Part shown: one piece after another, positions 8,742 to 17,499 of the stretch
How positions within the stretch are numbered: position 1 is the first letter of the stretch
Layout: the number at the start of each line of letters is the position of its first letter
Program-made: the position numbers and the translations under genes
Origin: Desulfomonile tiedjei
Lineage (GTDB): Bacteria > Desulfobacterota > Desulfomonilia > Desulfomonilales > Desulfomonilaceae
DNA: 64,000 nt
Reading direction: 5' to 3'
NCBI GenBank assembly: GCA_016212925.1
Contig: JACRDF010000010.1
Coordinates: 338,310-402,309, forward strand
The notes under the pieces: generated by a model
Seen by the model: only the letters and a program-made list of their open reading frames with translations
Told to the model about the DNA's origin: nothing
The model's database searches: none

Positions 8742-9938
8742 ATGGCCGGAAGAGTCGGTATCGTCGGAGCCGCTGTAACGCCGTTCAAGGCGACTTGGAG
8801 AGAGAAAACCTATTACGAACTTGCGCAAATGGCCACACGGGAAGCCGTTCAAGATGCCGTGATTTCCATCCGAGATGTGGACGCCGCATTCTACGGGATT
8901 TACAACGATATTTTCGAGAGGGCCGCCATTCCGGAGCACGCGATACACGGTTTGTGCGGAATGCAGAACAAGTTCGGCACGCGGATAAGCACCGGGGGCG
9001 CCACAGGGGCATACACGATTTCCGCTGCTCATGCCTATCTCGCAGCGGGGCGCTTCAAGACCGCCCTGGTGCTGGGTGTCGAAAAAGCCACGGACTGCTT
9101 CGACTTCTCTTCCATGTCAGCCACTCCCGAGGTCATTAAATCCATCGGATGGTCGGGAGACAGCTTCTTTGAACAATCTATAGGCTGGTCAGCGTCGGAC
9201 AGTTACGCGGAAGTGGTCTTGGCCTATATGGACGAACATCCGGGAGATCTCAAACCGGAGATTACCGCACAGATCTCCTCGATTTTGAGCGAGTACGCAA
9301 AAGACAACCCCCTTGCCCAGCGGCAGCATGACCAGGTGACGCGCGAAGAGGTGATGAACTCCAGAATGGTGGTCTATCCGTTCAGAGAGTTGGAGATATG
9401 CGTTTACTCCGAAGGGGCCGCTGCGCTAATCCTGGCCGAGGAAGAAACCGCCCTTGCCATCTCAAGGAACAGCGGCAAACCGGTGGTATGGCTCACGGGG
9501 CTCGGCGAGGCCAATGAGCACTCATTCGCGGGGAAGAACCAGAAAGACATGGCCCGCATCATGTCGGACTATTACGGTTCACGGCGAGCCTACGAGATGG
9601 CAGGTATAACCGATCCCCCACGGGCCATCGAAGTGGTGGAGCTTCACGACGCGTTTGTTCATCAATTGGAAATCAGCATGGCCGAGTTCGGCCTGGTGCC
9701 GCTCGGTAGGGCGGACTCCTTGGTGGAAGAGGGACTTATGACGCCCGGCGGCAAGTATGTGGTCAACCGTTGCGGGGGCTTGATCTACTGCGGCCACGCT
9801 GTGGGCGCAAGCAACATCATGTCGGCATGGTCGGCCCGAAATCAATTGATTGAAAGGGGCCGCGGGACGGCGTTAGTTCATGGAACGGGCAGCACTGTGG
9901 CGCAATACACCTGCTGCATCACCCTGGAACTCCAGTAA
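8742..9938 (+). CDS. Thiolase-fold protein lacking the usual nucleophilic Cys; DUF35 partner subunit
   Basis: The protein has 398 residues, with an ATG preceded by GAAAGGAGG. The thiolase fold is recognised from GVEKATD in the N-terminal half and from GGLIYCGHAVGASN near the C-terminus, which carries the conserved His. In active acetyl-transferring thiolases the segment before the buried helix reads CASG or CATG. Here it is STGGATGAY, so the acyl-accepting Cys is replaced by Gly. Thiolase-like proteins without that Cys that work with a DUF35 subunit include the Ltp2-type steroid side-chain aldolases. A retro-aldol or other C-C lyase role is therefore more likely than classical thiolysis. The DUF35 gene follows after 17 bp, as expected for a complex. 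Confidence 0.85.
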   Translation: MAGRVGIVGAAVTPFKATWREKTYYELAQMATREAVQDAVISIRDVDAAFYGIYNDIFERAAIPEHAIHGLCGMQNKFGTRISTGGATGAYTISAAHAYLAAGRFKTALVLGVEKATDCFDFSSMSATPEVIKSIGWSGDSFFEQSIGWSASDSYAEVVLAYMDEHPGDLKPEITAQISSILSEYAKDNPLAQRQHDQVTREEVMNSRMVVYPFRELEICVYSEGAAALILAEEETALAISRNSGKPVVWLTGLGEANEHSFAGKNQKDMARIMSDYYGSRRAYEMAGITDPPRAIEVVELHDAFVHQLEISMAEFGLVPLGRADSLVEEGLMTPGGKYVVNRCGGLIYCGHAVGASNIMSAWSARNQLIERGRGTALVHGTGSTVAQYTCCITLELQ

Positions 9939-9955
9939 CCGGAGGGGGCGACACG

Positions 9956-10957
9956 ATGAGCGACCGAAAAGATAAAATCATTCCGTCGAAATTCATACCC
10001 GAGGTGGGAGCGCACACCGAAACCATTGACGGCCAAAGGTATCTTATAGCCAATGACACGATGTACACCTTCTACAGGAGAACCAGAGGCGAATTCTCCG
10101 CGTTCTTTCTTGGATTGCGAGACCGGAAGAAGTTGCTGGGGTGCAAGTGCTCCAAATGCGGCCTGGTGAGGGTGCCGCCCTTTCTAACTCATTGCCCCGA
10201 TTGCGACTTCGCCCCCACCGAATCGGTCGAGGTGGAACAGACAGGAGTTATGAACAGCACCCCACCCATCACCTACTTCGCCACCGCTCTGTTTCAGCAC
10301 ATGGCGCCCTACGGAAGGGGCAGGGTCGTTTTCCGGGGAGCGGACACGGCTATGAGCGTGAATTTGTACACCACGACAGGCATTCTCGTACCGGGGATGA
10401 TCCGGAAAGGAACGGAAGTCAAGCTGGTTTTCCGAGACAAGAGAATCGGTGACGTGACGGACGTCTTTTGCGTGCCTGCTTCGGAACTTTCGCCCGAACA
10501 GATTAACAAAGAAGGGCTCCAGGAATCGGAGATCGATTGGGAAGCTCCTGTAGAGCCCGAGATTCCCTCGGCCTCCGAGCAGGATCAGGCGATTTTCCGC
10601 CAAGTCTTTGGCGAGATCAAGAGTGTGATATCTCAAATGAATTCAAACGATCGAGCCCGTAAGGATATTGCGGACTGGAAGCGCAACATCCTGGTCAAGA
10701 CCAGAGGCGGTCAGTTCGTGATAGCGATTGACGACGGAAACATCGAAGTAGAAGAAATGGAGCCACTCACTTTGGATTTCGTCATGGTATGCGACGATCC
10801 TCGAACTCTTCTCGACGGCCTCTCTTACAGAGGGGCTATCACCGATTCAGTAATCAACAAGAAGCTATGGATCAGCAAGAACATGGAGTTCACCACGGTT
10901 TTCAAGCTGGACCGGATGGCCCGTTCCGTCGCGCGGGCCAGAAAAGCGGCCGAGTGA
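9956..10957 (+). CDS. DUF35 (Zn-ribbon plus OB-fold) protein fused to an SCP2-like domain
   Basis: This 333-residue protein starts at an ATG with GGAGGGGG upstream. Residues 63-83 form a rubredoxin-like zinc ribbon (C63, C65, C68, C80, C83), followed by an OB-fold to about residue 170. This is the DUF35 arrangement of acyl-CoA-binding partner subunits of thiolase-fold enzymes. After an acidic linker, residues of about 205-325 look like a sterol-carrier-protein-2 domain (DWKRNILVKTRGGQFVIAIDDGNIEV and DFVMVCDDPRTLLDGLSYRG), which binds lipids or fatty acyl groups. Together with the preceding thiolase-like gene it suggests an enzyme complex acting on a bulky or hydrophobic acyl-CoA, with the SCP2 domain presenting substrate. 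The SCP2 assignment is by pattern and is the weaker part. Confidence 0.8.
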   Translation: MSDRKDKIIPSKFIPEVGAHTETIDGQRYLIANDTMYTFYRRTRGEFSAFFLGLRDRKKLLGCKCSKCGLVRVPPFLTHCPDCDFAPTESVEVEQTGVMNSTPPITYFATALFQHMAPYGRGRVVFRGADTAMSVNLYTTTGILVPGMIRKGTEVKLVFRDKRIGDVTDVFCVPASELSPEQINKEGLQESEIDWEAPVEPEIPSASEQDQAIFRQVFGEIKSVISQMNSNDRARKDIADWKRNILVKTRGGQFVIAIDDGNIEVEEMEPLTLDFVMVCDDPRTLLDGLSYRGAITDSVINKKLWISKNMEFTTVFKLDRMARSVARARKAAE

Positions 10958-10974
10958 AGCAGAAACTGCGGGGA

Positions 10975-11035
10975 GAACTTTTTTGTAATCCCGCGGGACG
11001 CGGGACTCCCCGCACCCCTCTCCAAAAACTTCTGT
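10975..11035. repeat. Dispersed repeat, family D, copy 1
   Basis: A word reading ttttttgtaatcccgcggg...ctccccgcacccctctccaaaaa is present here. Its reverse complement is at about 33533-33595, next to the 3' end of another gene. It contains an inner cccgcgg palindrome. It lies just after the stop codon of the DUF35 gene. Confidence 0.65.
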
Positions 11036-11203
11036 ATCATGCTCGCTGGGCAGCTCCCGTTGTTAGCGAAAACTGGCCGGAGCACACGACATAGAAGTAT
11101 CTGGAAGGCAGCACCGAGAAACTTTTGTTACAAGAAGGTTCTGCTGGCGACATTCTTGTCTGAGCGAAACTCGGTATAACGCGAACAGAAGGTGTGACGA
11201 GGC

Positions 11204-12448
11204 ATGGGAAACAACAGATTCCACTATGGTTGGGTTGTGGTTTTTGCCGGGTTGTTGGTGACCATCGGCGCTCACGGTTTCGGCCGCATGTCCTACACCG
11301 TGATCTTGCCGGCCATGAAGGACGGGTTACATTTCAACTACACCCAACTGGGACAGCTCGCCACAGGAAACTTTGTGGGCTATCTGCTCATGGCCTTGGT
11401 GGGGGGCTTCCTCGCAGCCAGGTTCGGGGCTCGTGTGGTGATCGCGTTGGCCTTGGTGCTGATGGGAATAACTATGATCCTCACCGGGTTTGCCGAGGCG
11501 TTTGGGTTCGCGTTTGCAATGAGGTTGATGACGGGATTAGGCAACGGGGCTGCTTACGTTCCGGCCATGGCTTTGGGGTCGGCCTGGTTTTCCGTTGAGC
11601 GCCGCGGTTTCGCCACGGGGATAGTGTCGGCAGGCATCGGCGGCGGTACGATGATAGCGGGATTTGTCGTCCCTGTTATCCTGAATGCGTACGGAACGGA
11701 AGGGTGGCGACTGGCTTGGTATTGCATGGGCGGCGCGGTCCTGGTGATCGCGGCAATTGCCGCGTTGCTGGTCCGTAACAGGCCTGAAGATCTGGGGCTC
11801 CATCAGGTGGGCGCGAAGCACACATCCGGGAATCCCGGATCTCCCAAGCCTATTGTGGCCCCGCTTGACTGGGGAAGCGTCTACAAGATGCCCGCGGTTT
11901 GGTTCCTGGGGCTCGTATACTTCATGTACGGCTTCTCGTACCCAATCTATGCGACCTTTTTTGCCGGATATTTGATCAAAGAGATGAAACTAAGCGGGGC
12001 CGAGGCAGGGGCGCTTTGGGCTCTCGTCGGCGGGCTAAGCATCTTTTGCGGGGTGCTGTGGGGCAGTTTGTCAGACAAACTGGGCCGCGGCCGAGGCGCG
12101 GCCCTGGCTTACGTTGTCCTTGGGGTGGCGTATGGGATTTTCGCCTTGTGGACAGCAAAGACCGGATTCTACTTGTCCGCGGTTGTGTTCGGTTTGACGG
12201 CCTGGAGCATACCCACGATCATGGCTGCAGCGGCAGGGGACTATGTGGGCCCGAGGTTGGCGCCCGCGGGCTTGGGATTCGTTACACTTTTTTTTGGAAT
12301 TGGACAGGCCCTCGGGCCTTGGATCGGCGGTTATTTGGCGGACGTCACGCAAACCTTCAGGTGGTCGTTCCTTCTTGCTTTGACAGTCTCCGTCCTTGGA
12401 GCGCTTCTTTCTCTGCGACTTAGGCCGATCGCCACCAGGGATGGGTAG
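11204..12448 (+). CDS. MFS transporter (OFA/monocarboxylate-like)
   Basis: The protein has 414 residues and twelve predicted hydrophobic segments. The first helix (FHYGWVVVFAGLLVTIGAHGFGRMSYTVILP) and the loop GGFLAARFGARVV match the major facilitator pattern, as does the SLSDKLGRGRG loop between helices 8 and 9. The overall look is of the oxalate/formate antiporter or YbfB-like branch, which moves small carboxylates. The substrate is not determinable. It is 246 bp downstream of the DUF35 gene, separated by repeat copy D1, so it may have its own promoter. Confidence 0.88.
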   Translation: MGNNRFHYGWVVVFAGLLVTIGAHGFGRMSYTVILPAMKDGLHFNYTQLGQLATGNFVGYLLMALVGGFLAARFGARVVIALALVLMGITMILTGFAEAFGFAFAMRLMTGLGNGAAYVPAMALGSAWFSVERRGFATGIVSAGIGGGTMIAGFVVPVILNAYGTEGWRLAWYCMGGAVLVIAAIAALLVRNRPEDLGLHQVGAKHTSGNPGSPKPIVAPLDWGSVYKMPAVWFLGLVYFMYGFSYPIYATFFAGYLIKEMKLSGAEAGALWALVGGLSIFCGVLWGSLSDKLGRGRGAALAYVVLGVAYGIFALWTAKTGFYLSAVVFGLTAWSIPTIMAAAAGDYVGPRLAPAGLGFVTLFFGIGQALGPWIGGYLADVTQTFRWSFLLALTVSVLGALLSLRLRPIATRDG

Positions 12449-12677
12449 TCGCGTTTTATTGCCGGGTGTATGACAAAGCCGTAACCCCTGTGTGATTTTC
12501 AGACGCGTAACATATTGAAAGTAATAGCCTAAGGTTTTTTTGGCTGTTGGGTGTCCGATTTTAGGACACTTACCGGTCAATATTCGGTATTGATAGAAGA
12601 AAGAACGATAACGCATAGCACACATAACACAATAGTATTACAGTTAATTTAGTGTTTTGCTGTCCCGCCGCACGTCT

Positions 12678-12693
12678 TGGCACAAAAAATGCT
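12678..12693 (+). promoter_or_regulatory. Candidate sigma-54 promoter (-24/-12)
   Basis: TGGCAC followed after six A residues by TGCT fits the -24/-12 consensus TGGCACNNNNNTTGCW with one mismatch and the correct GG-to-GC spacing. It lies about 155 bp upstream of the small CDS at 12847. The rest of the gap 12449-12846 holds no supported gene. Confidence 0.5.
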
Positions 12694-12846
12694 TCTACTT
12701 GTAGTCATAGCGGAATGGGTGTCCATCACAGACTTTCACATTTGAAAAGCTCGGCCACGGTGCTCCAGGGAGGGTCTCAAACGGCCGGAAATGTGACAGC
12801 CAGAGGGCTAAGCATCGACGGGAGAGTTTTTGAGAAAGGGTGGACG

Positions 12847-13089
12847 ATGATGGTGGAAAAGCGGATCGATGACATGATCGAAGCCGGTTGGCACGTGCTT
12901 GACAGCGACTTTGATACAGCAGCATTCCAACACTGGCGAAAACAGGCCTTTAAGTGCGTGAACGATCTGCTCGGTCCGGACCATACGTACACCCGTTCTT
13001 TCAAAGACTGCCTCCAGTCTGTGGAGGGAAAGAAAAGGTCACCTCAAGGGGGGGCACCCATTCCGAGGCCTGAGAAGGACTCTCCATGA
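12847..13089 (+). CDS. Small conserved-looking protein of unknown function
   Basis: The protein has 80 residues from the ATG at 12847 (a second ATG follows directly). The upstream purine stretch GAGAAAGGGTGG serves as a weak RBS. The sequence is helical and polar, with the core FQHWRKQAFKCVNDLLGPDHTYTRSFKDCL, and ends in a basic Pro/Gly tail. No domain can be named. The core looks like a compact alpha-helical module with aromatic and Cys residues. A candidate sigma-54 promoter lies upstream and a rho-independent terminator lies at 13167-13200, so it appears to be a single-gene transcription unit. Confidence 0.55.
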   Translation: MMVEKRIDDMIEAGWHVLDSDFDTAAFQHWRKQAFKCVNDLLGPDHTYTRSFKDCLQSVEGKKRSPQGGAPIPRPEKDSP

Positions 13090-13166
13090 GAATTGCTAGG
13101 TAGAAGAAGTAAGGGGGGAAGTCGCGACTTCTTCCGGCCGATCCTTTTTTGGGCCAATTACGCTGT

Positions 13167-13200
13167 GGGCAATCCCTTGAGGTTGCCCATATCTTTTTCG
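13167..13200 (+). terminator. Rho-independent terminator
   Basis: An 8 bp stem (gggcaatc with ggttgccc, one wobble pair) and short loop are followed by atatcttttt. It is placed about 80 bp after the small CDS ending at 13089. Confidence 0.6.
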
Positions 13201-13702
13201 GCGCGTACACGCGGATTTCCTGCCAGGTTACCAAGCTTCATCCAGCCGCATGGCGTCCTTGATGTGGCTGCCGAATTCCTCTTTGTTCCTTTTCGGGTCG
13301 AGCCTTATCCCGACTTTTTCCACCTATACCCGGGCGCTTAGGCTTTTCCGTCAACGGAATTGTTCACTTTGCAAATAATGCCTCACTTTCGCGGAAATCA
13401 TAGCGCCGACCGCATGGTATCCGTGCTTGTTTCTCATCGCCTGCTCCTGTACCGCGCGACCGGTGGTCGCCCTAACACGGGCGCATGCCATGCGCGCCGT
13501 ACAGGAATTGGAGATGCAGCTCTGGATGATGACCAGCTAGCAGCCTCTTATTTGCCAAGTGCATGATTCCCTCGTAATCGAACAATATTCTTGACACTCG
13601 CTATATCTCTGCGCTCTCCGCGGCCTCTGCGGTGAAATGGTTTGGTGCAAGCACTCGGCCTCCCCGCGCAATGGAACAGGCGCAGGCACAATTTTTTTCA
13701 TG
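13201..13702. other. Intergenic stretch with no supported gene
   Basis: Frames of 60-80 codons exist but lack RBS and coding character. A short GC palindrome (gcgcatgccatgcgc) lies near 13480. I see no RNA gene. Confidence 0.5.
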
Positions 13703-13731
13703 TGTAAAAACCGACATTATTGTGATATAAT
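13703..13731 (+). promoter_or_regulatory. Extended -10 promoter for the large ankyrin gene
   Basis: TGATATAAT (TATAAT at 13726-13731 with an upstream TG) is a consensus extended -10. The -35 region (13703-13708, tgtaaa) is weak. It lies about 160 bp before the chosen start at 13891, in an AT-rich patch. Confidence 0.55.
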
Positions 13732-13890
13732 ACAACGAAAAACTAGTTAACTCCATAAACTCTGAGGTCCCACATAGGACTCAGACGGCCAGGAAAGCCG
13801 GAGAGTCGTTGGACACTTTAGACCAGCTTCTTCAGTGAGTTGCGCTCTGATCTCAGAATTCAGATTTATTTCGTTGCAAGCAGTAGGATA

Positions 13891-16509
13891 ATGCAAGAAC
13901 AGTTGATTCAGGCCGCGGCCTCGGGATCGCTGGCCAAGGTAAACGAACTCATCGCAGCCGGCGCTGATGTAAATGCCGACCTGGGTGCTGGGACGCCCTT
14001 GACGGCGGCAGCACTTGCAGGGCACGCGGACATCGCGGAGGTCCTTTTGAATTCCGGCGCACACGTTGACGCCACTGATGCGACCGGCTCAACGGCATTG
14101 ATGGAAGCTGCTGTTGCCGGACAGACCCACGCCCTAAAGTTGCTCTTGGACCGTGGAGCGGATGTCAACATAAGGAACCTGGATGGGGAAACGGCCCTGG
14201 TCCGGGCCTGTGTATGGGGCCATGCTGAAGAAGTAGGGCTGCTTTGCGAACGTGGTGCGGACATCAATCTGCGAGACAAGGAAGGCAACACGGCCCTTGC
14301 ATGGGCAATCAAGCAGGGCCACGCCGAAGTAGCCGAGCTACTTCTTGAGAGGGGCGCAGTTGTCGATTCCGAAGACAACCGGATCAATGCCGCTTTGGTT
14401 TTGGCTGCAGGGGCAGGGCAGCCTGCATTGGTAGAGCTGCTCCTGGATCGTGGCGCGGACGTCGAAGCAGAGGACGGCAACGGCGATGTTCCTCTGACCA
14501 TTGCAGCTAGGGCCGCGGACGCGGAGGTAGTTGAATTGCTCCTTGAAAGGGGAGCGCATGTCAATGCCATTGATCCGAGGTTCGAGTGCACGCCGCTGTT
14601 CTGGGCCGCTTACAGCGGCAATACGAATGTGGTTTCACTCCTGTTGGATCGGGGCGCGGAGATTACGGCAACCAATAAGTACGGAACCACAGCGCTTCAT
14701 TGGGCTTCGGTTGAAGGCGATGTCGAAGTGGCTACACTCTTGCTGGACCGTGGGGCTGATGCCAATGCAGCCAACCGCCTGGGCATAACCCCGTTGATGC
14801 TGGCCTCAAGGGCCGGAGATCATGCTGTGGGGCAACTTCTGATTGCTCGAGGAGCGAAAGTACAGGCACGAGACAAAGGCGGAAAGACAGCCCTGATATA
14901 TGCTTGCAGCGTTGGCGCGGTGCCGTTGGCGGAACTGCTTCTGCAAACCGGCGCGGACGTTAATGCTCGCAGCAGACACGGGAATTCGGCCCTCTTTGTT
15001 GCTTCCTACAAAGGCCACGCAGAAACGGTCCGACTCTTGTTGGCTCACGGGGCTGATGTCAACGCGGCCAATCGCAATGGCCACACCGCCCTGTTCTGGG
15101 CCGCTCTGGCGGGAAGGACGGAAATCGTCGATCTGCTGCTGAATGCGAGGAGCACTGTGGACGTTAGGGACAAAAAATACGGGAGCACCGCGTTGTGTTG
15201 GGCCGCTTACAAAGGGCATGTCGACACGGTAGAGCTTCTTCTGGATCGAGGCGCAGATGTTCAGGCACAGGATGACGAGGGTAACGCCACTTTGATGTGG
15301 GCATGCCGATCAGGCCGCCCCGCTGTTGTTAGACTTCTCCTGAATCGCGGGGCAAGGCTGGACAGCAAAAACTCGGCAGGGTGGACCGCTCTCTCGTGGG
15401 TTTGCCGTAGAGGACTCACGGACATGGCCGAGACATTGTTGGACGCGGGCGCCACCGTCAACGGCTCCGTCGGGTGTGCTCTGTGCCAAGCCGCTTCCGG
15501 AGGCCATTTGCCCATAGTGAAACTGCTGGTATCTCGCGACGCCGGCGTGGATTCGGCCGATCAGCGTCACGGAAGCACTGCTTTGTCCTGGGCGGCTTAT
15601 TCAGGGCATTCCCAGGTTTCAGAATGGCTTTTGTCCGCCGGCGCCTACGTGGATGCCCGGGATCGCAGGTACGGCAACACCCCGTTGTTCTGGGCTTCGT
15701 ACAAAGGGCACTCCCAGGTGGTGAAAAACCTTCTGTCTTTTGGGGCTGACGTGAACCTTGCGAACAACTTTCGCAAGACGCCTCTCATGGTGGCCTCAAT
15801 AGCCGGCCGACTCGAACCCGTGAAGCTGCTTCTACAAAATGGAGCCAATGTAAACGCGGAATGTGTCGACGGGAGGACTGCGCTGTTTTACGCTCTGAGT
15901 CAAGGCCATTCGGAATGCGCCGAAGCGCTGTTGAACGCTGGCGCGCAGATTGAATGCTGCGGCAAGACCCCGGATGAAGCTTTGATCGAGGCCGCTCATT
16001 GGTCCACTCCACCGCTCTTGGAGCTTCTTCTTGCCCGCGGGGCTGATCCAAACTCGACAGACGACAAATACCACAATACCCCGCTCTTTTGGGCCTGCCG
16101 TGGCGGCCGCGCGGAAGTGGTTGAACTCCTGCTGAATCATGGCGCACGGGTCGATGCAAGGAACAAGTTCGGCAATTCCCCGCTCTTCTGGGCGGCTCGA
16201 AACGGCAATCCTCGGATAGTCGACCTGCTACTTCAACACGGGGCTGACCCCGACGCTGCCGACAAAGACGGCAAGACAGCCTTAATGGTTGCATCATCCG
16301 CGGGGAAGCTTCCCGCGGTCAGAGCCTTACTGGCCGCAGGCGCTCAAGTCAACGCCAAAACCTATTTCGGCTGGACCGCATTAATGGAAGCCTATTTCGA
16401 GGGTAACGCCCAAGTGGTGGCGTTTCTAAAGAGAAACGGCGCTAATTTGGACGGATTCATGAAAAGCCGGTCCTGGCCTCCCGGCGGCTGGCAGGAATTG
16501 CATGCGTAG
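13891..16509 (+). CDS. Large 26-repeat ankyrin protein, cytoplasmic
   Basis: The protein has 872 residues from the ATG at 13891. A TTG 51 bp upstream is possible but adds an unconserved stretch. Nearly the entire length is ankyrin repeats; I count 26, from AAASGSLAKVNELIAAGADVN to TALMEAYFEGNAQVVAFLKRNGAN, with only about 20 residues after the last. There is no signal peptide, TM segment or enzymatic domain. Several repeats carry one extra residue before the first helix (RRYGNTPLFWAS, KKYGSTALCWAA, DKYHNTPLFWAC), marking a recurring subtype, and Trp is frequent at the same helix-1 position. Such solenoids bind proteins; the target is unknown. Ankyrin expansions are common in host-associated bacteria but also occur in free-living Desulfobacterota. 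Confidence 0.88.
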   Translation: MQEQLIQAAASGSLAKVNELIAAGADVNADLGAGTPLTAAALAGHADIAEVLLNSGAHVDATDATGSTALMEAAVAGQTHALKLLLDRGADVNIRNLDGETALVRACVWGHAEEVGLLCERGADINLRDKEGNTALAWAIKQGHAEVAELLLERGAVVDSEDNRINAALVLAAGAGQPALVELLLDRGADVEAEDGNGDVPLTIAARAADAEVVELLLERGAHVNAIDPRFECTPLFWAAYSGNTNVVSLLLDRGAEITATNKYGTTALHWASVEGDVEVATLLLDRGADANAANRLGITPLMLASRAGDHAVGQLLIARGAKVQARDKGGKTALIYACSVGAVPLAELLLQTGADVNARSRHGNSALFVASYKGHAETVRLLLAHGADVNAANRNGHTALFWAALAGRTEIVDLLLNARSTVDVRDKKYGSTALCWAAYKGHVDTVELLLDRGADVQAQDDEGNATLMWACRSGRPAVVRLLLNRGARLDSKNSAGWTALSWVCRRGLTDMAETLLDAGATVNGSVGCALCQAASGGHLPIVKLLVSRDAGVDSADQRHGSTALSWAAYSGHSQVSEWLLSAGAYVDARDRRYGNTPLFWASYKGHSQVVKNLLSFGADVNLANNFRKTPLMVASIAGRLEPVKLLLQNGANVNAECVDGRTALFYALSQGHSECAEALLNAGAQIECCGKTPDEALIEAAHWSTPPLLELLLARGADPNSTDDKYHNTPLFWACRGGRAEVVELLLNHGARVDARNKFGNSPLFWAARNGNPRIVDLLLQHGADPDAADKDGKTALMVASSAGKLPAVRALLAAGAQVNAKTYFGWTALMEAYFEGNAQVVAFLKRNGANLDGFMKSRSWPPGGWQELHA

Positions 16510-16607
16510 CTGAATATCGGTAGAGTGGCTTTGGAATCGCGTTAGCTCGGGCAAGACTGCTTTGAACACGAGTTGAACCAAGCTCGCAAGAAAAACGAAG
16601 TAACGAA

Positions 16608-16907
16608 ATGAAACCGCCAAGTCTGAAAGAAATCCAAGCAATCTTGCGGGAACGGCGTGACGAGATGGCGCGGGATTACGGCGTCACGGAAATCGGCGTC
16701 TTTGGCTCGTGCCTCCGGGGGGAGGCTGCCGGCGACAGCGATATCGACATCCTGGTCACCTTTAGTAGGCCGGTGGGGTTCTTCAAGTTTCTGGAACTTG
16801 AGGAGCGCCTGAGCGAATGGCTCGGCGCCAAAGTGGATCTGGTGACCAAGGCGGCGCTAAAGCCTCATATCGGACGCCGCATTCTGAGCGAGGTGGCGAT
16901 GCTGTGA
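16608..16907 (+). CDS. MNT-type nucleotidyltransferase antitoxin (MntA-like)
   Basis: The protein has 99 residues. The minimal nucleotidyltransferase signature is intact: GVFGSCLRGEAAGDSDIDILVTF, which gives the GSxxRGExxxxSDxD motif with its two metal-binding Asp residues. It forms a pair with the HEPN gene that overlaps its last four bases. In characterised HEPN/MNT systems the MNT enzyme adds AMP units to a Tyr of the HEPN RNase and silences it. The function here is inferred from that family. A start ATG at 16608 follows a weak purine stretch. Confidence 0.9.
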   Translation: MKPPSLKEIQAILRERRDEMARDYGVTEIGVFGSCLRGEAAGDSDIDILVTFSRPVGFFKFLELEERLSEWLGAKVDLVTKAALKPHIGRRILSEVAML

Positions 16908-17254
16908 AGCGCGAATATCGCGATTACCTCGAAGACGTACTGAAAGCCATCGACGAGTCGGCCGATTTCACCAGTGGCATTTCTTTTGAGGCGTTCACTC
17001 AGGACCGCAAGACGATTAATGCCGTGGTGCGCAGCTTGGAAGTGCTCGGCGAGGCCGCCAAGCACATTCCTGACGATCTGCGCTCCAAAGCGCCCGGTAT
17101 CCCATGGAAATACATGGCGGGAATGCGCGACAAGCTCATTCACGAGTATTTCGGCGTTGACCTGAGCATCGTATGGACGGTCATCAAAAACGAACTGCCG
17201 CCTCTTCGCCCGGAAATCGAAGGTCTGAAGGCTAGGTTGGAACAAGAAAAATAA
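16904..17254 (+). CDS. HEPN-domain RNase toxin (HepT-like)
   Basis: A GTG start at 16904 overlaps the stop of the MNT gene by four bases (GTGA), giving 116 residues and translational coupling. The HEPN catalytic motif RDKLIHEYF (Rx4HxY) is complete, with the Tyr that partner MNT enzymes modify. The upstream helix EVLGEAAKHIPDDL is typical of the DUF86 family. Predicted role: endoribonuclease toxin held inactive by the upstream nucleotidyltransferase. Confidence 0.9.
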   Translation: MKREYRDYLEDVLKAIDESADFTSGISFEAFTQDRKTINAVVRSLEVLGEAAKHIPDDLRSKAPGIPWKYMAGMRDKLIHEYFGVDLSIVWTVIKNELPPLRPEIEGLKARLEQEK

Positions 17255-17423
17255 CCCAAACTCGGTTTCGGATCGCTTGGCGAAGCACTTGTCCCTCATG
17301 AACCTTTGCTCTACAACTTTTGCGCCTTTCACACCACAATGAGAGCCACTTGATCTCAGTTCTTAATCGCAGACAGTTCACACTTGCCATGACGCCAAAC
17401 ATCCCGTGCTAGGGATCTCGTGA

Positions 17424-17452
17424 TTGACAAGGTTACTCTGGGGTCTTATGGT
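17424..17452 (+). promoter_or_regulatory. Sigma-70 promoter for the His-tailed protein
   Basis: TTGACA (17424-17429), a 17 bp spacer and TATGGT (17447-17452). It lies 48 bp before the ATG at 17500. Confidence 0.65.
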
Positions 17453-17499
17453 TTTCACACAAAGGGCAGATCAATACTACGAAAGTTGAGACCATTCTC

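Noticed and set aside
13093..13566. Two frames of 82 and 68 residues in the gap before the large ankyrin gene
   Set aside because: One runs through a terminator hairpin; neither has an RBS or domain.
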